Below, piece after piece: positions 38,095 through 47,537 of a stretch of DNA of 64,000 nt. Position numbers and translations under genes: made by a program. The notes beneath the pieces are model-generated. The model ran no database searches. It worked only from the letters and a program-made list of their open reading frames with translations, and was not told the origin of the DNA. Origin of the DNA: Planctomycetota bacterium (GTDB taxonomy: Bacteria > Planctomycetota > Planctomycetia > Planctomycetales > Planctomycetaceae); contig JAHZKX010000026.1 in assembly GCA_022600195.1 (NCBI GenBank), positions 62,001 through 126,000 on the forward strand, read 5' to 3'. Each line of letters opens with the position of its first letter. Position 1 is the first letter of the stretch.

Positions 38095-39405
38095 ATGGAA
38101 TACTTTGCAGACGTACCCCAAATTGAATACGAAGGCCCTCAGAGCAAAAATCCACTTGCGTTTAAACATTACAATCCTGAAGAGAAACTGGAAGGCCAGT
38201 CGATGCGGGATCTCTTCCGATTCAGTATCTGCTACTGGCATACATTCCGAGGAACGGGAAGTGATCCGTTTGGGTCTGCAACACTTCAACGTCCGTGGGA
38301 TGATGGTTCGAATTCCATTGAGAATGCTCTTAAGCGGGTGGATGTGGCTTTTGAATTCTTTGAAAAATTACAAGCCCCTTATTACTGTTTCCACGACAAA
38401 GATGTTTCTCCTGATGGCGAAACTCTAAAAGAGGCGAACGAAAATTTTGATCAGATCGCCGATAAGTTATTGGAATCTCAAGAGCGCACCGGCATTAAGC
38501 TCTTATGGGGAACTGCCAACATGTTTTCGCATCCGCGTTTCATGCATGGTGCTGCCACCAGCCCTAATGCCGATGTCTTTGCCTATGCTGCAGCTCAGGT
38601 CAAAAAAGCGATGGAAGTAACTCATCGGCTGGGCGGAGAAAATTATGTGTTCTGGGGTGGCCGTGAAGGCTATATGAATTTGTTCAATACCGATATGAAA
38701 CGTGAACTGGATCATTTAGCGCGATTCATGCATATGGCGGTAGAGCATGCTCAGAAAATTGGATTCCAAGGACAGTTTCTGTTTGAACCCAAACCAAAAG
38801 AGCCAACGAAACATCAGTATGATTTTGACGCTGCAGCCTGCCTGAATTTCTTGCGTGCTAATGATTTGATGGATCATGTCAAACTGAATATCGAAACGAA
38901 CCATGCGACCCTTGCTGGTCATACCATGATGCATGAACTGGTTTACTCTTCGCTGCAGGGAGCCTTGGGAAGTATTGACGCCAACACCGGAGATTTATTG
39001 CTTGGCTGGGACACCGATCAGTTTCCCACCGATATTTATTTGACGACTCAATGTATGTTGGCGATTTTCGATCAGGGGGGGGTGGCTCCCGGTGGTGTCA
39101 ATTTTGATGCCAAAGTTCGGCGCGAAAGCTTTGAGCCGATCGATTTATTTTATGCACATATTGGTGGTATGGATGCTTTTGCTCGCGGTGCGAAAATCGC
39201 GGCACAGATTCGTAAAGATGGTGTTCTTTCTGATTTTGTTGCCAAACGTTATGCCAGTTACGATGAAGGCATCGGGAAACAAATCGAATCGGGCAGTGTA
39301 TCCTTTTCCGATCTGGAAACTTATATGCTGGAGAAAGGTGATTCTGCCCCTAATTTGAGCGGTCGTCAGGAATGGATCGAAAATGTTATCAATGATTATC
39401 TCTGA
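38095..39405 (+). CDS. xylA: Xylose isomerase
   Basis: This cytoplasmic TIM-barrel enzyme interconverts D-xylose and D-xylulose (and glucose and fructose). The 436-residue length fits class II isomerases. Key segments are [13 protein letters not shown] with the catalytic His, [60 protein letters not shown] with metal-binding Glu and Lys, [16 protein letters not shown], and [20 protein letters not shown] with the metal Asp and His set. The gene stands alone, without xylulokinase in the window, and is closed by a good terminator. Confidence 0.96.
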   Translation: MEYFADVPQIEYEGPQSKNPLAFKHYNPEEKLEGQSMRDLFRFSICYWHTFRGTGSDPFGSATLQRPWDDGSNSIENALKRVDVAFEFFEKLQAPYYCFHDKDVSPDGETLKEANENFDQIADKLLESQERTGIKLLWGTANMFSHPRFMHGAATSPNADVFAYAAAQVKKAMEVTHRLGGENYVFWGGREGYMNLFNTDMKRELDHLARFMHMAVEHAQKIGFQGQFLFEPKPKEPTKHQYDFDAAACLNFLRANDLMDHVKLNIETNHATLAGHTMMHELVYSSLQGALGSIDANTGDLLLGWDTDQFPTDIYLTTQCMLAIFDQGGVAPGGVNFDAKVRRESFEPIDLFYAHIGGMDAFARGAKIAAQIRKDGVLSDFVAKRYASYDEGIGKQIESGSVSFSDLETYMLEKGDSAPNLSGRQEWIENVINDYL

Positions 39406-39438
39406 TCGATAAATGTCTTTCAATTTCGAAGTGAAAAT

Positions 39439-39477
39439 AACTCTTTGCATTCGTTGAATACAGGGAGTTGTTTTTTT
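39439..39477 (+). terminator. Rho-independent terminator after xylA
   Basis: A 14-bp stem with one C-A mismatch (39439-39452 with 39456-39469) and a GTT loop is followed by a run of seven T residues at 39471-39477, 33 bases after the xylA stop. Confidence 0.8.
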
Positions 39478-39680
39478 GTTTACCCTGACGTAATTTTATC
39501 TCTGCGCACTGCGAAATTCGGGAGTATGCTTTATTCAGGGAATTAATCCCTGTTTTTTTAAGCATGGTTGTATCGATTTTGCCGCTTATGAAATCTATTC
39601 TGATTCGGTATGACAGAACGAATTCGAGCGTGTTGTTATTGAAGAGCCTCTTGATATCACAAAAATTATGAGGAAGAGAG

Positions 39681-39845
39681 ATGATTAATTCAATTATGGA
39701 TACCTGCCGTGAGTATTCCACTTTTTATGCCAACTACCTGAATAAGAGGTGGGATAATATTTCACCGATGGAATACGGCCTGGTTCTGGTAGCGATCGCA
39801 GTCATTGGCTGGTTACTCATGAAAAATGGCGCGCGTAAAATCTGA
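39681..39845 (+). CDS. 54-residue single-span membrane protein
   Basis: An ATG at 39681, directly after the purine-rich site AGGAAGAGAG, opens 54 codons ending in TGA at 39843-39845. The product starts polar (MINSIMDTCREYSTFYANYL) and has one confident membrane helix (YGLVLVAIAVIGWLLMKN, residues 32-49). It closes with a basic GARKI, so the C-terminus should face the cytoplasm. I do not recognise a family. Flp-type pilins are similar in size, but the required G/FxxxEY processing pattern is only vaguely echoed in SPMEYGLVLVAI. The ribosome site and coherent membrane segment make it a credible small protein. Confidence 0.6.
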   Translation: MINSIMDTCREYSTFYANYLNKRWDNISPMEYGLVLVAIAVIGWLLMKNGARKI

Positions 39846-40199
39846 GCAATCATTTTTTAAATGCCTGCGCGAATTTGATGCTGGTGAAAAGCCCAGTTTC
39901 GCCTCCCAGAATGTCTGGACGTTCCTCTCTCAGAATTCCTCTTGCCTGCTTTTAGAAAATGACTAAGATTCCCGTCCTTCCTGAGGGAGTTTGTTTGAAT
40001 TGATCCAAAAAGAACGCCCTGTTTTTTGTTTTTTTTGAAAATCGATGCAATCAGTCAGTCCACTGAATGCCGATGAATTCAACAACCATCGGGATATTAA
40101 TATTTTATTATATTAAATATGTCTGAGAGATGGTGGATTTTTTATTTTTGACTCAATTCACCCGTCGACGATGGCATAGACTACACATACAATAGAGCT

Positions 40200-40384
40200 A
40201 GATAGTATTCTGTCGTTTCAATTTCCGTCGGAGGATCCTAAACCTATGCATGGACCGGAATCAATAGTGGTGAGTGCTTAGCACTACCCGATTCGCCGTC
40301 CTTCTTGCAGCGACCCCACCGTCGCAACGTAATGACAGTGATACGATAAAAGTCGTGACCTCAGCGAGGCACGGCTTTTTTTTT
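40200..40384 (+). ncRNA. Candidate small noncoding RNA
   Basis: A stretch of about 185 bases shows consecutive hairpins. GGT/ACC plus AGTGC/GCACT form an 8-bp stem at 40269-40288. GCGAC/GTCGC encloses the C-rich loop CCCACC at 40310-40325, and a strong terminator ends the run at 40384. A TACAAT -10 at 40188-40193, with a poor -35 (TCGACG) 17 bases upstream, would start it near 40200. No protein frame with a ribosome site fits. It matches no riboswitch, 6S, SRP, tmRNA or RNase P consensus that I know. The 5' end is an estimate. Confidence 0.4.
40351..40384 (+). terminator. Strong Rho-independent terminator
   Basis: Stem AGTCGTG/CACGGCT (one G-T pair) stacked on CCTC/GAGG with an AGC loop, followed by eight T residues at 40377-40384. 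It lies 150 bases before the kinase start, with no coding gene immediately upstream; the nearest stop is 500 bases away. Confidence 0.85.
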
Positions 40385-40531
40385 AGATGGTGGAAATTTG
40401 CACTCAACCAGCGGCATGGGAATAGACCAGTTCTCAAAGAAAGTGTATTCCGTTCTTGAAGCCTGTCGTCGGACTTGGCACAATCTAAGAGCTCGAGCCC
40501 GTCGTTGAATTATGTAAGAGTGATCTATTAT

Positions 40532-42727
40532 ATGAACGTGTCTAAGTCTTCTCTCGGCAAATCTTTTTCCCAGTCATTTCTGAAATCATTTTCCCGTTCA
40601 AAACTTTTTTTGAAAGGTAATTTGTGGGTCTGGCCGATTCTCGGAACGATATTATTATTAATCGTCGGATTCATTGTACGATCAGTCGTTGAACAGTCGA
40701 GTAAGCAGACCGTCTCAGATAATCTGGTGACGATACTCAATGCAGACGTAGCCGCACTGAGTATCTGGCTGGAGCGTGAAGAATCGACGGCTGAAGTGCT
40801 GGCAAATGAATCTCGGATTCAAGAATTGGCGAAAGAACTCGTCACGATTGATCAAGAGAACCCCGATAATAATCAAGCCTTGTTGCGTTCAAAGTCCTTA
40901 ACAGATCTTCGGAATGAGTTCGAATCGGAGTTGGAGCATCTGGGATATTTGGATGTCGGTCTCTTCAACCTCAATGGAAAGGTTTTAGCGTCCACTCGCG
41001 ATGAACCAATTGGTCGCGCAGACTTGCCGATTCAGAAATCAGCACTGGATAAAGTGCGTCAAGGAGAAGCCACCGTCACGCGTCCCTTTGAGAGTGTCTT
41101 CGCGCGCAAGGACGATTCGGGAGTCTTAAAAGCCAGTTTGCCTACGATGATAGCCATGGCGCCCATTAAAGATGAATCGGGGGAAATCATTGCGGCTTTG
41201 GCTTTATTGATTCAGCCTGAAGTCAATTTTACTCGTATCCTGTCTGTTGCCAGGGCAGGGGAAACGGGAGAAACATATGCCTTTGATAAAAAAGGTGTTA
41301 TGTTGTCTCAAAGTCGGTTTGATGAAGATTTGAAGCAGATTGGATTAATACCAGACCGCGACGATTCCCACTCGATTCTGAATATTCAAATTCGTGATCC
41401 AGAGGTCAATATGGTCAGCGGAAATCGTCCGGCTTTAAGACTTGCAGATCGACCTTTGACTCAGATGGCCTCCGCCGCTGTACAGAATCAGAGTGGCGTA
41501 GATGTGGACGGATACAGAGATTACCGCGGAGTTCCTGTAGTAGGAGCGTGGACATGGCTGCCCGAATTTGAAATGGGGGTTGCGACTGAGATGGATATGA
41601 CAGAAGCATATCGCCCCATTTATCTGCTGCGGTATAGTTTTTGGGGACTCTTTGGTTTGTTGGCAATGGGGTCTGTTGCCATCTTTATCTTTACCGTGAT
41701 CCTTGCGAAAAAAGAACAGGAAACCCGTAGTGCCGTAATTAAAGCAAAACAATTGGGTCAGTATTCGCTCGATGAAAAACTGGGTGAAGGTGGCATGGGA
41801 GTAGTCTATCGCGGACATCATGCCATGCTGCGGCGACCAACGGCGATCAAACTATTGAATATTGAAAAAACAACGGATGAAGCCGTTGCCCGTTTTGAGC
41901 GCGAAGTGCAGATGACCAGTCAACTGAATCATCCGAATACAATTGCCATTTATGATTACGGTCGCACGCCGGAAGGTGTGTTTTATTATGCGATGGAATT
42001 ACTGGAAGGCATTGATCTCGATGATCTGGTCAAAAAATTTGGTGCCCTGCCCGAAAGTCGCGCGATTCATCTTTTGAAACAGATTGCCGGTTCGTTGTCT
42101 GAAGCTCATGATCGGGGAGTCATTCACCGGGATGTGAAACCGGCTAATATCTTTTTGACGCATCGGGGAGGCGTTTACGATTTCATCAAACTTCTGGATT
42201 TTGGTCTGGTGAAGGCCGTCGATGGCAGAGAACAGGCATCCTTGACTTCCGCTAACGCCATGGCGGGTACACCCATGTATCTTTCTCCCGAGGGGATCAA
42301 TACTCCCGACAAAGTGGATGCCCGCAGTGACCTCTATGCCTTTGGGGCTGTCGCCTTTTATCTGCTGACTGGAACAACTGTGTTTGACGGTGATTCGGTC
42401 ATTGAAATCTGTATGAAGCATACTCGGGAACAGCCCGAAACTCCTTCCAAGCGATTAGGGAAACCTGTGTCCGAGGGTCTGGAGCAAATCATTATGCAAT
42501 GTCTTGAAAAAGATCCTGCCAGACGACCTGAGTCAGCGGGAGAACTCGTCCAGCAGCTTTCTGAATGTCAGTTAGACGAGAAGTGGACGATTCAGGATGC
42601 CAGAGAATGGTGGAAACAGAATATGGTTCTTGGTGCCACGCTGATTCAATCGTCTCCTGAGATAGAACCTGCGACCAGATCCACGCCCGATGCGACCTTG
42701 ATTGTTAATCTATCGAAAGAAGAGTAG
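40532..42727 (+). CDS. CACHE-sensor Ser/Thr protein kinase
   Basis: A 731-residue membrane receptor kinase. The start at ATG 40532 is preferred over a TTG at 40475. A Ser/Phe/Lys-rich N-terminus precedes membrane helix one (VWPILGTILLLIVGFIV). An extracytoplasmic double-CACHE-type sensor of about 310 residues follows (for example LGYLDVGLFNLNGKVLAST and FEMGVATEMDMTEAYRPI). Helix two is near 366-393. The Hanks kinase domain runs from about 412 to 676: glycine loop LGEGGMGVVYRG, AIKLL lysine, HRDVKPANIFL catalytic loop, DFGLVK and a SPE-like LSPEG. All catalytic residues are present. It probably senses a small periplasmic ligand; targets are unknown. Confidence 0.93.
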   Translation: MNVSKSSLGKSFSQSFLKSFSRSKLFLKGNLWVWPILGTILLLIVGFIVRSVVEQSSKQTVSDNLVTILNADVAALSIWLEREESTAEVLANESRIQELAKELVTIDQENPDNNQALLRSKSLTDLRNEFESELEHLGYLDVGLFNLNGKVLASTRDEPIGRADLPIQKSALDKVRQGEATVTRPFESVFARKDDSGVLKASLPTMIAMAPIKDESGEIIAALALLIQPEVNFTRILSVARAGETGETYAFDKKGVMLSQSRFDEDLKQIGLIPDRDDSHSILNIQIRDPEVNMVSGNRPALRLADRPLTQMASAAVQNQSGVDVDGYRDYRGVPVVGAWTWLPEFEMGVATEMDMTEAYRPIYLLRYSFWGLFGLLAMGSVAIFIFTVILAKKEQETRSAVIKAKQLGQYSLDEKLGEGGMGVVYRGHHAMLRRPTAIKLLNIEKTTDEAVARFEREVQMTSQLNHPNTIAIYDYGRTPEGVFYYAMELLEGIDLDDLVKKFGALPESRAIHLLKQIAGSLSEAHDRGVIHRDVKPANIFLTHRGGVYDFIKLLDFGLVKAVDGREQASLTSANAMAGTPMYLSPEGINTPDKVDARSDLYAFGAVAFYLLTGTTVFDGDSVIEICMKHTREQPETPSKRLGKPVSEGLEQIIMQCLEKDPARRPESAGELVQQLSECQLDEKWTIQDAREWWKQNMVLGATLIQSSPEIEPATRSTPDATLIVNLSKEE

Positions 42728-42779
42728 GCGTGCGAATGATGAAACCTGAAACGATTTTAAAACGGCACTTTTGAGTGTG

Positions 42780-44090
42780 TCATTTTTTGCTTGTTTCCAG
42801 CGGGACAAAATTGGGGGGATCGGTGCTTGTGTCGGAGGGAGAACCGGCTCGATTTGCCAGTATCCCTGGTGCTGCCGTCTGGCTATGGTCGGTTCCAGCG
42901 TAGACACCGAAATCGTTGAAGAAAAATTTCTTGGCAATCCGATACACCCAGCTCTTTTCTGGTACTTCATTTCCAGGTGAGTACTGTGATGTGCGCGTTT
43001 CGAGATTTTCCAGTTCCTGGAGTGCCTGTTTGCGCGCTGTGGAATCTTTGGCTCCATGTTTATTGACCAGGTCGATCAGCAAGTCAGGACGTTCGAGAAT
43101 TATGCAACCACGTGTATTTTGCTGCACAACCTGTCGGAAATCTTTCAAAAATTCCGATTGTACAAATTTTTCTTTCAAAGTTTTTGTTTCATCGTGAATG
43201 GATTCCGTGGCAAACTGGATGACAGGACACGGTTCAATATCTCCCCAGGGGTTGATATGGTGGCTGAGTCCCGTTGCGGCAGGGCAGAGGGCGGCACCAT
43301 CGTGATCAAAATAGGCGTCGATCACGGCAATTGGTTTTCGGCAACGAATATCCACGACAAATTTTCGGGCCCGTAATTGTTCTTCCGGCGAAAGTGCTAA
43401 TTCCGGGTTTGGTTCCGGTCCTGCTACTCGATAGATGTGATACCAGCAATACATCACACCCATTTCAATGAGCTTATCAACCCACTCTTCGGTAAGTAGA
43501 TCATCAATGTTGGACTTACACAAACTGGTGCAGACTCCCGTGAGCAATTTGTTATTCAGACAATTTTGTATGCCCTGCATTGTCTTTTCATAGACATCAT
43601 TGCGTCCTCTGCGGAGATTGCTGATTATCTCATTGCCTTCCACACTGATCAGCGGAGTGGCGTTACCCAGCTTGCGAAGCTTTTTGGCAATTTCATCTGT
43701 AATAAACTGGCCGTTTGTAAAAATCTGAAAATAACAGTCGGGATGTCGTTCCAGAATCTCCAGTAACTGAGGATGCATAAAAGGCTCTCCCCCCAGTATT
43801 CCGAAAAAAGAATTACCCATTTCCTTCGCTTCGGTAATGAGTTTAGACATTGCTTCGACATCAATTTTTTCCTGCTTGGCTGCAACATCAACCCAACAAC
43901 CCTGACAGCGCAGGTTACAACTATTAATGACCGAGATATAAAGAAAGGGAGGGAAGAATTCACCGCGTTTCAGACGCTTTTTATGCTTGTGGACTGAAAG
44001 TGCGCCTTTGAATCCAAAATTGTAAGCCAACTTCCAGACGAGGCGTTTATCTGTCTCCAGCAAGACGCGTTTGGCCATTTTGAAATACAT
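42780..44090 (-). CDS. Radical SAM protein with C-terminal extra cluster region
   Basis: A 436-residue radical SAM protein of the MoaA/SPASM-like type. The start is ATG 44090; a TTG at 44132 is open too. The core motif is INSCNLRCQGCWVD, followed by GILGGEPFMHPQLLEIL, FTNGQFIT, PLISVEGNE and VMYCWYHIYRVAGPEPNPE. The C-terminal part has further cysteines (IRCRKP, ALCPAATG, EPCPVIQFA, GCIILERP) that may bind an auxiliary cluster. The N-terminus is basic (HKHKKRLKRGEFFPPFLY). The substrate is unknown; no small peptide precursor is visible next to it. It converges on the sensor kinase gene with 52 bases between. Confidence 0.85.
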   Translation of the reverse strand: MYFKMAKRVLLETDKRLVWKLAYNFGFKGALSVHKHKKRLKRGEFFPPFLYISVINSCNLRCQGCWVDVAAKQEKIDVEAMSKLITEAKEMGNSFFGILGGEPFMHPQLLEILERHPDCYFQIFTNGQFITDEIAKKLRKLGNATPLISVEGNEIISNLRRGRNDVYEKTMQGIQNCLNNKLLTGVCTSLCKSNIDDLLTEEWVDKLIEMGVMYCWYHIYRVAGPEPNPELALSPEEQLRARKFVVDIRCRKPIAVIDAYFDHDGAALCPAATGLSHHINPWGDIEPCPVIQFATESIHDETKTLKEKFVQSEFLKDFRQVVQQNTRGCIILERPDLLIDLVNKHGAKDSTARKQALQELENLETRTSQYSPGNEVPEKSWVYRIAKKFFFNDFGVYAGTDHSQTAAPGILANRAGSPSDTSTDPPNFVPLETSKK

Positions 44091-44406
44091 AAAGGGTCTC
44101 AGTTCTGTAGGAGTAGCCAAATTGGTGAACAAAATTGTTCAACACAGTCAATTCTACTCATTAGGGAGTCTGGAAGCACCTGTATCCATGAAAAAATACT
44201 CAGAATTAATGCATAGTACACAAACATTACAGTACTCACTGTGAATTGCATGAATTTCATGCTATAAAGCATTGTTCTGAAATTTCTTTTTTTGACTTTG
44301 GAGTATAATTCCTATAGTTTCTAAATTTAAATAAAGACAGTATCAGTCGCTCAAACTGAAAATTCTAAATTTTTGATTCAAAATGGTAAAGAGCCAGAGG
44401 CAATTG
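44091..44406. other. Divergent promoter region of radical SAM gene and nagA
   Basis: 316 AT-rich bases with no gene. A TATAAT at 44304-44309 with a TTGACT eleven bases before it lies 100 bases upstream of nagA; the spacing is too short for a normal pair, so only the -10 is likely used. A small hairpin (gcatg/catgc) is at about 44248-44262. Confidence 0.4.
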
Positions 44407-45573
44407 ATGGAGCTAGTTGGACGTAGATACGATACAGACGAAGCGGTCAGTATCAAGGTCAAAGAAGATAAAATTGCTTCTATAGATGTGTTGCCTGATT
44501 CTGAAGCAGCAGGTCTCCCCTTTATTGCCCCTGCTATGTTTGACCTGCAGATCAATGGTCACGGAGGCACCTGGTTTAATAAAGAGGGGCTCACGGTTGA
44601 AGAAGTCTGTCAGGTATTAGAAAAGCATTACCAGTATGGCATTACGAGACTCTGTCCGACTTTGATCACCAGTTCGTATGAAACGTACGTTAGTGGTTTT
44701 ACCGCGATTCGAGCAGCTTGTGAAGAATTTGACTGGGTGGATCAAATGGTTCCCGGCTGTCATCTGGAGGGGCCCTATATTTCTCCAATCCAAGGCCCAC
44801 GTGGTGCGCATCCTTTGGATCAGGTGCGTGCGGCTGACTGGGATGAGTTTTCCAGATTACAGGAGATTTCGGGAAATCGGATCCGTTTGATCACATTGGC
44901 TCCCGAAGTGGATGGTGCGATTCCCTTTATTAAGAAGGCTGTTGCTTCGGGCGTTGTCGTCTCGATTGGTCATACTGCAGCCGAGTCTGAGCAAATCCTG
45001 GAAGCGGTAGATGCAGGGGCACGGTTAAGTACGCATCTTGGAAATGGGGCACATGGGACCTTGCGTCGGCATCCCAATTATATTTGGGATCAACTGGGAG
45101 AACCTCGGTTGATGGCCAGTATTATCACTGACGGTCACCATCTTCCAGCCAGCGTCGTCAGAACGATTATTAAAACTAAAGGTGTCGAGAATACGATAAT
45201 CACCTGCGATGCCTCCGGATTGGCGGGTTCCCCTCCCGGTATTTATGAGCAGGGTTCAGTCGAAATGGAGGTTCTTGAGGATGGTCCAATCGTCATTGCC
45301 GGTCAGCGTCAGTTACTCGCTGGTTCAGGCGTGGAGACAGATACCTGTATGACAACGGCCATTGATATGGCAGGAATTACACTACAGGAATCCCTGGATA
45401 TGGCAGGGTTGAATCCTGCACGATTGTTGGGCTTCGAGCAGATCAGGCTCGAAGTAGGTTCAAAGGCCGATCTCATTTTATTCCATTATGAAGGGGCCGG
45501 TTCGCGTATGAATCTTCAAACAACATTAGCATGTGGAACCGTGAAATTTGGAACGCTGCTGGTCAATTCCTGA
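44407..45573 (+). CDS. nagA: N-acetylglucosamine-6-phosphate deacetylase
   Basis: NagA removes acetate from GlcNAc-6-phosphate, in amino-sugar catabolism and wall recycling. The 388 residues show the amidohydrolase barrel: FDLQINGHGGTWFN, CHLEGPYISPIQGPRGAHP with the metal Glu, VVSIGHTAAES and STHLGNGAHGTLRRHPNY with metal His residues. ITDGHHLP, and TCDASGLAGSPPG with the catalytic Asp, follow. The first strand has QINGH rather than HxH, as in one-metal NagA types. ATG 44407 follows AGAGG at 8 bases. The gene stands alone; no nagB is in the window. Confidence 0.9.
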   Translation: MELVGRRYDTDEAVSIKVKEDKIASIDVLPDSEAAGLPFIAPAMFDLQINGHGGTWFNKEGLTVEEVCQVLEKHYQYGITRLCPTLITSSYETYVSGFTAIRAACEEFDWVDQMVPGCHLEGPYISPIQGPRGAHPLDQVRAADWDEFSRLQEISGNRIRLITLAPEVDGAIPFIKKAVASGVVVSIGHTAAESEQILEAVDAGARLSTHLGNGAHGTLRRHPNYIWDQLGEPRLMASIITDGHHLPASVVRTIIKTKGVENTIITCDASGLAGSPPGIYEQGSVEMEVLEDGPIVIAGQRQLLAGSGVETDTCMTTAIDMAGITLQESLDMAGLNPARLLGFEQIRLEVGSKADLILFHYEGAGSRMNLQTTLACGTVKFGTLLVNS

Positions 45574-45946
45574 ATCTGTTCTGATTAAAACGAATTCTCC
45601 TCTCGACTAACAGAAAAAATAAAGAATATTTTTCTGCTCGCGTGTTCACTGATTCCATTTGGTCAATTCTGATGTTATAATCCCTCATGATTCTTCCCTA
45701 CCGGAACAATTCAAGGGGAGAATTTTGTATCTATTTCAGGGCCCTCGTTTTATCATATTATTGGCTCTTAGTAAGTATTGAGATGACATACGGCTATTAG
45801 ATTTTTGCGTAAGTAATTCATTTTTTTTTAATAATTTTGAAATTGAGCAGAGAAATATCGCCAGATATTCCCGGTTCTGTTTCTTTTCGTTTTACTACTA
45901 AGTCTAATTTAGAGCCCCATGTGCATCTGCAGATCATGGATCGCGA
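45574..45946. other. AT-rich leader of a kinase gene
   Basis: 373 bases without a gene. An AT-rich hairpin (cagaaaaa/tttttctg) occurs at about 45610-45640 but lacks a T run. An extended -10 (TGTTATAAT, 45673-45681) could start a leader of about 260 bases for the kinase. Confidence 0.4.
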
Positions 45947-47440
45947 ATGATTTTTTTTAATAAGAAGTCACCGAAGAAAAAGCTGAGCGAACAGATAGTT
46001 GAATTACAACTGGTTTCGCAACAAGAAATGGATTCCTGCCTGCATGAGCTCCAGGATCATTCCACCAATGACAAGAAATTGATTCGGCTGTTAGAGCGTA
46101 AAAATCTGATCACATCATTTCAGGCCGGTCGTTTAAAAAATAAAGAACTCGAAGGTCTGGTACTCGGTGGTAACAAGCTGATGTATCAAAACGCTTCTGG
46201 GAGTTTTGCGCGTGTCTATCGTGCTGCTTCTCTGATTGACGGTCGTATGTTGGGTATTAAAGTTCTCCGACAGCGTTGGGCTCAAGATCCTGAAACGGTC
46301 AAGATGTTTCATCGGGAAGCGGAAGTCTGTAAGCAGTTTCAACACAAAAATATCGTACCAATTTACGATGTAGGTGTTGAAGATAATATTCATTATTTCA
46401 CAATGGATTTTGTGGAAGGTGGAAATCTGCGTGATTTCATTACGATCCGCAAAAAATTATCTCCACTGGAATCGATCAACTATGTGATCGATATTTGTGA
46501 AGGTCTGAAATATGCCAACGAGCTGGGATATACGCACCGTGATATGAAACCAACGAATGTGTTGATGTCGATTCAGGGTGTGGCAAAATTAATTGACTTC
46601 GGATTAGCAGGTGAAGACGACGCGAAAGGTGCCGGCGAAGCACATCAACGGGCTGTCGAGTATGGTACCCTGGAGAAATCAACGGGCGCACCACGGAATG
46701 ATCCGCGGAGTGATCTCTATTTCGTGGGGACGATTTTTTACGAACTGCTTAGTGGGAAACCACCTTTTCCGCGCACCAAAGATATTGAAGAGCGAAAAAA
46801 ACCTTCGCGATATTCACAAATTCCCTTGATCACATCACTAGAGCCTGATTTACCTGATTCTGTCGTCAATATCGTGGAAAAATTGATGGCCTATCAACCG
46901 AGCCAACGTTATCAATCGGCGACAGAAGTGATTCAGGATCTGATGCAAGTGCGTAATCAACTAGATACTTCCGGATCAAATGGGAGTACCTCAATTACAC
47001 CCGATTCATCAATTTCTACCGGGCAGGAAATAAAGATTGCGATTGCATCTCCGACGGTATTATGTATTGAAAATCGGTCCAAGCATCAGGATGTCCTGCG
47101 GGATTACCTGACAAAACATGGTTACCGTGTCTTGATTTTAAGTGACGTCGAACGGGCATTGAATCGCATTAAAGAGAATCCCCCCGACTGTGTCGTTTTT
47201 ATGGAAGACTCCATTGGTCCAGGAGCCATCGAAGCGTTTCATAAAGCATTGCAGTTGGATTCTGATCTGTCTGCAGTTCTGGTGCTTTCCGAAAAGAATG
47301 CAAAGGCTAAAAAATTATTGAAGAAAACAGATCGCACCCGCATTCTCGTACAACCGATCAAGATTCGGAATTTACGATCAAAAATTCAGAAAGTCCTGCA
47401 GCACCAGCTTAATGATTCTGCAGAATTAACCGCTTATTGA
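45947..47440 (+). CDS. Ser/Thr kinase fused to a receiver-like domain
   Basis: A 497-residue cytoplasmic protein. A short helical N-terminus (LVSQQEMDSCLHELQDH, LLERKNLITSFQAGRL) of a kind found on many planctomycete kinases precedes a Hanks kinase domain at about 70-345. Its motifs are GSFARVYRA, GIKVLRQRW, YTHRDMKPTNVLMS and IDFGLAGEDD. After a Ser/Thr-rich linker comes a receiver-like fold (about 369-480): TVLCIENRSKHQDVLRDYL, NPPDCVVFMEDSIGPG, AVLVLSEKN and ILVQPIKI. Where a true receiver has the phospho-Asp (PDLVLLD), this one reads PDCVVFM, so phosphorylation seems lost. No membrane helix is visible. Confidence 0.88.
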   Translation: MIFFNKKSPKKKLSEQIVELQLVSQQEMDSCLHELQDHSTNDKKLIRLLERKNLITSFQAGRLKNKELEGLVLGGNKLMYQNASGSFARVYRAASLIDGRMLGIKVLRQRWAQDPETVKMFHREAEVCKQFQHKNIVPIYDVGVEDNIHYFTMDFVEGGNLRDFITIRKKLSPLESINYVIDICEGLKYANELGYTHRDMKPTNVLMSIQGVAKLIDFGLAGEDDAKGAGEAHQRAVEYGTLEKSTGAPRNDPRSDLYFVGTIFYELLSGKPPFPRTKDIEERKKPSRYSQIPLITSLEPDLPDSVVNIVEKLMAYQPSQRYQSATEVIQDLMQVRNQLDTSGSNGSTSITPDSSISTGQEIKIAIASPTVLCIENRSKHQDVLRDYLTKHGYRVLILSDVERALNRIKENPPDCVVFMEDSIGPGAIEAFHKALQLDSDLSAVLVLSEKNAKAKKLLKKTDRTRILVQPIKIRNLRSKIQKVLQHQLNDSAELTAY

Positions 47441-47537
47441 ACTGTGGATGTCATTTCCCGACAGGGCTGATTCAAAATCAGCCCGCTCTGAATTGATACA
47501 GCCTGACCAACCAGCTGACGAAATTTTACTGTGTCAC

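Larger units (their letters stand above)
39846..40531. other. Intergenic region containing a probable small RNA
   Basis: About 690 bases between the small membrane protein and the sensor kinase. The first 300 bases are AT-rich and featureless apart from tttatttttgactc near 40141. The second half holds the structured, terminator-ended stretch listed as a candidate noncoding RNA. The last 150 bases are a plain leader of the kinase gene. Confidence 0.5.
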
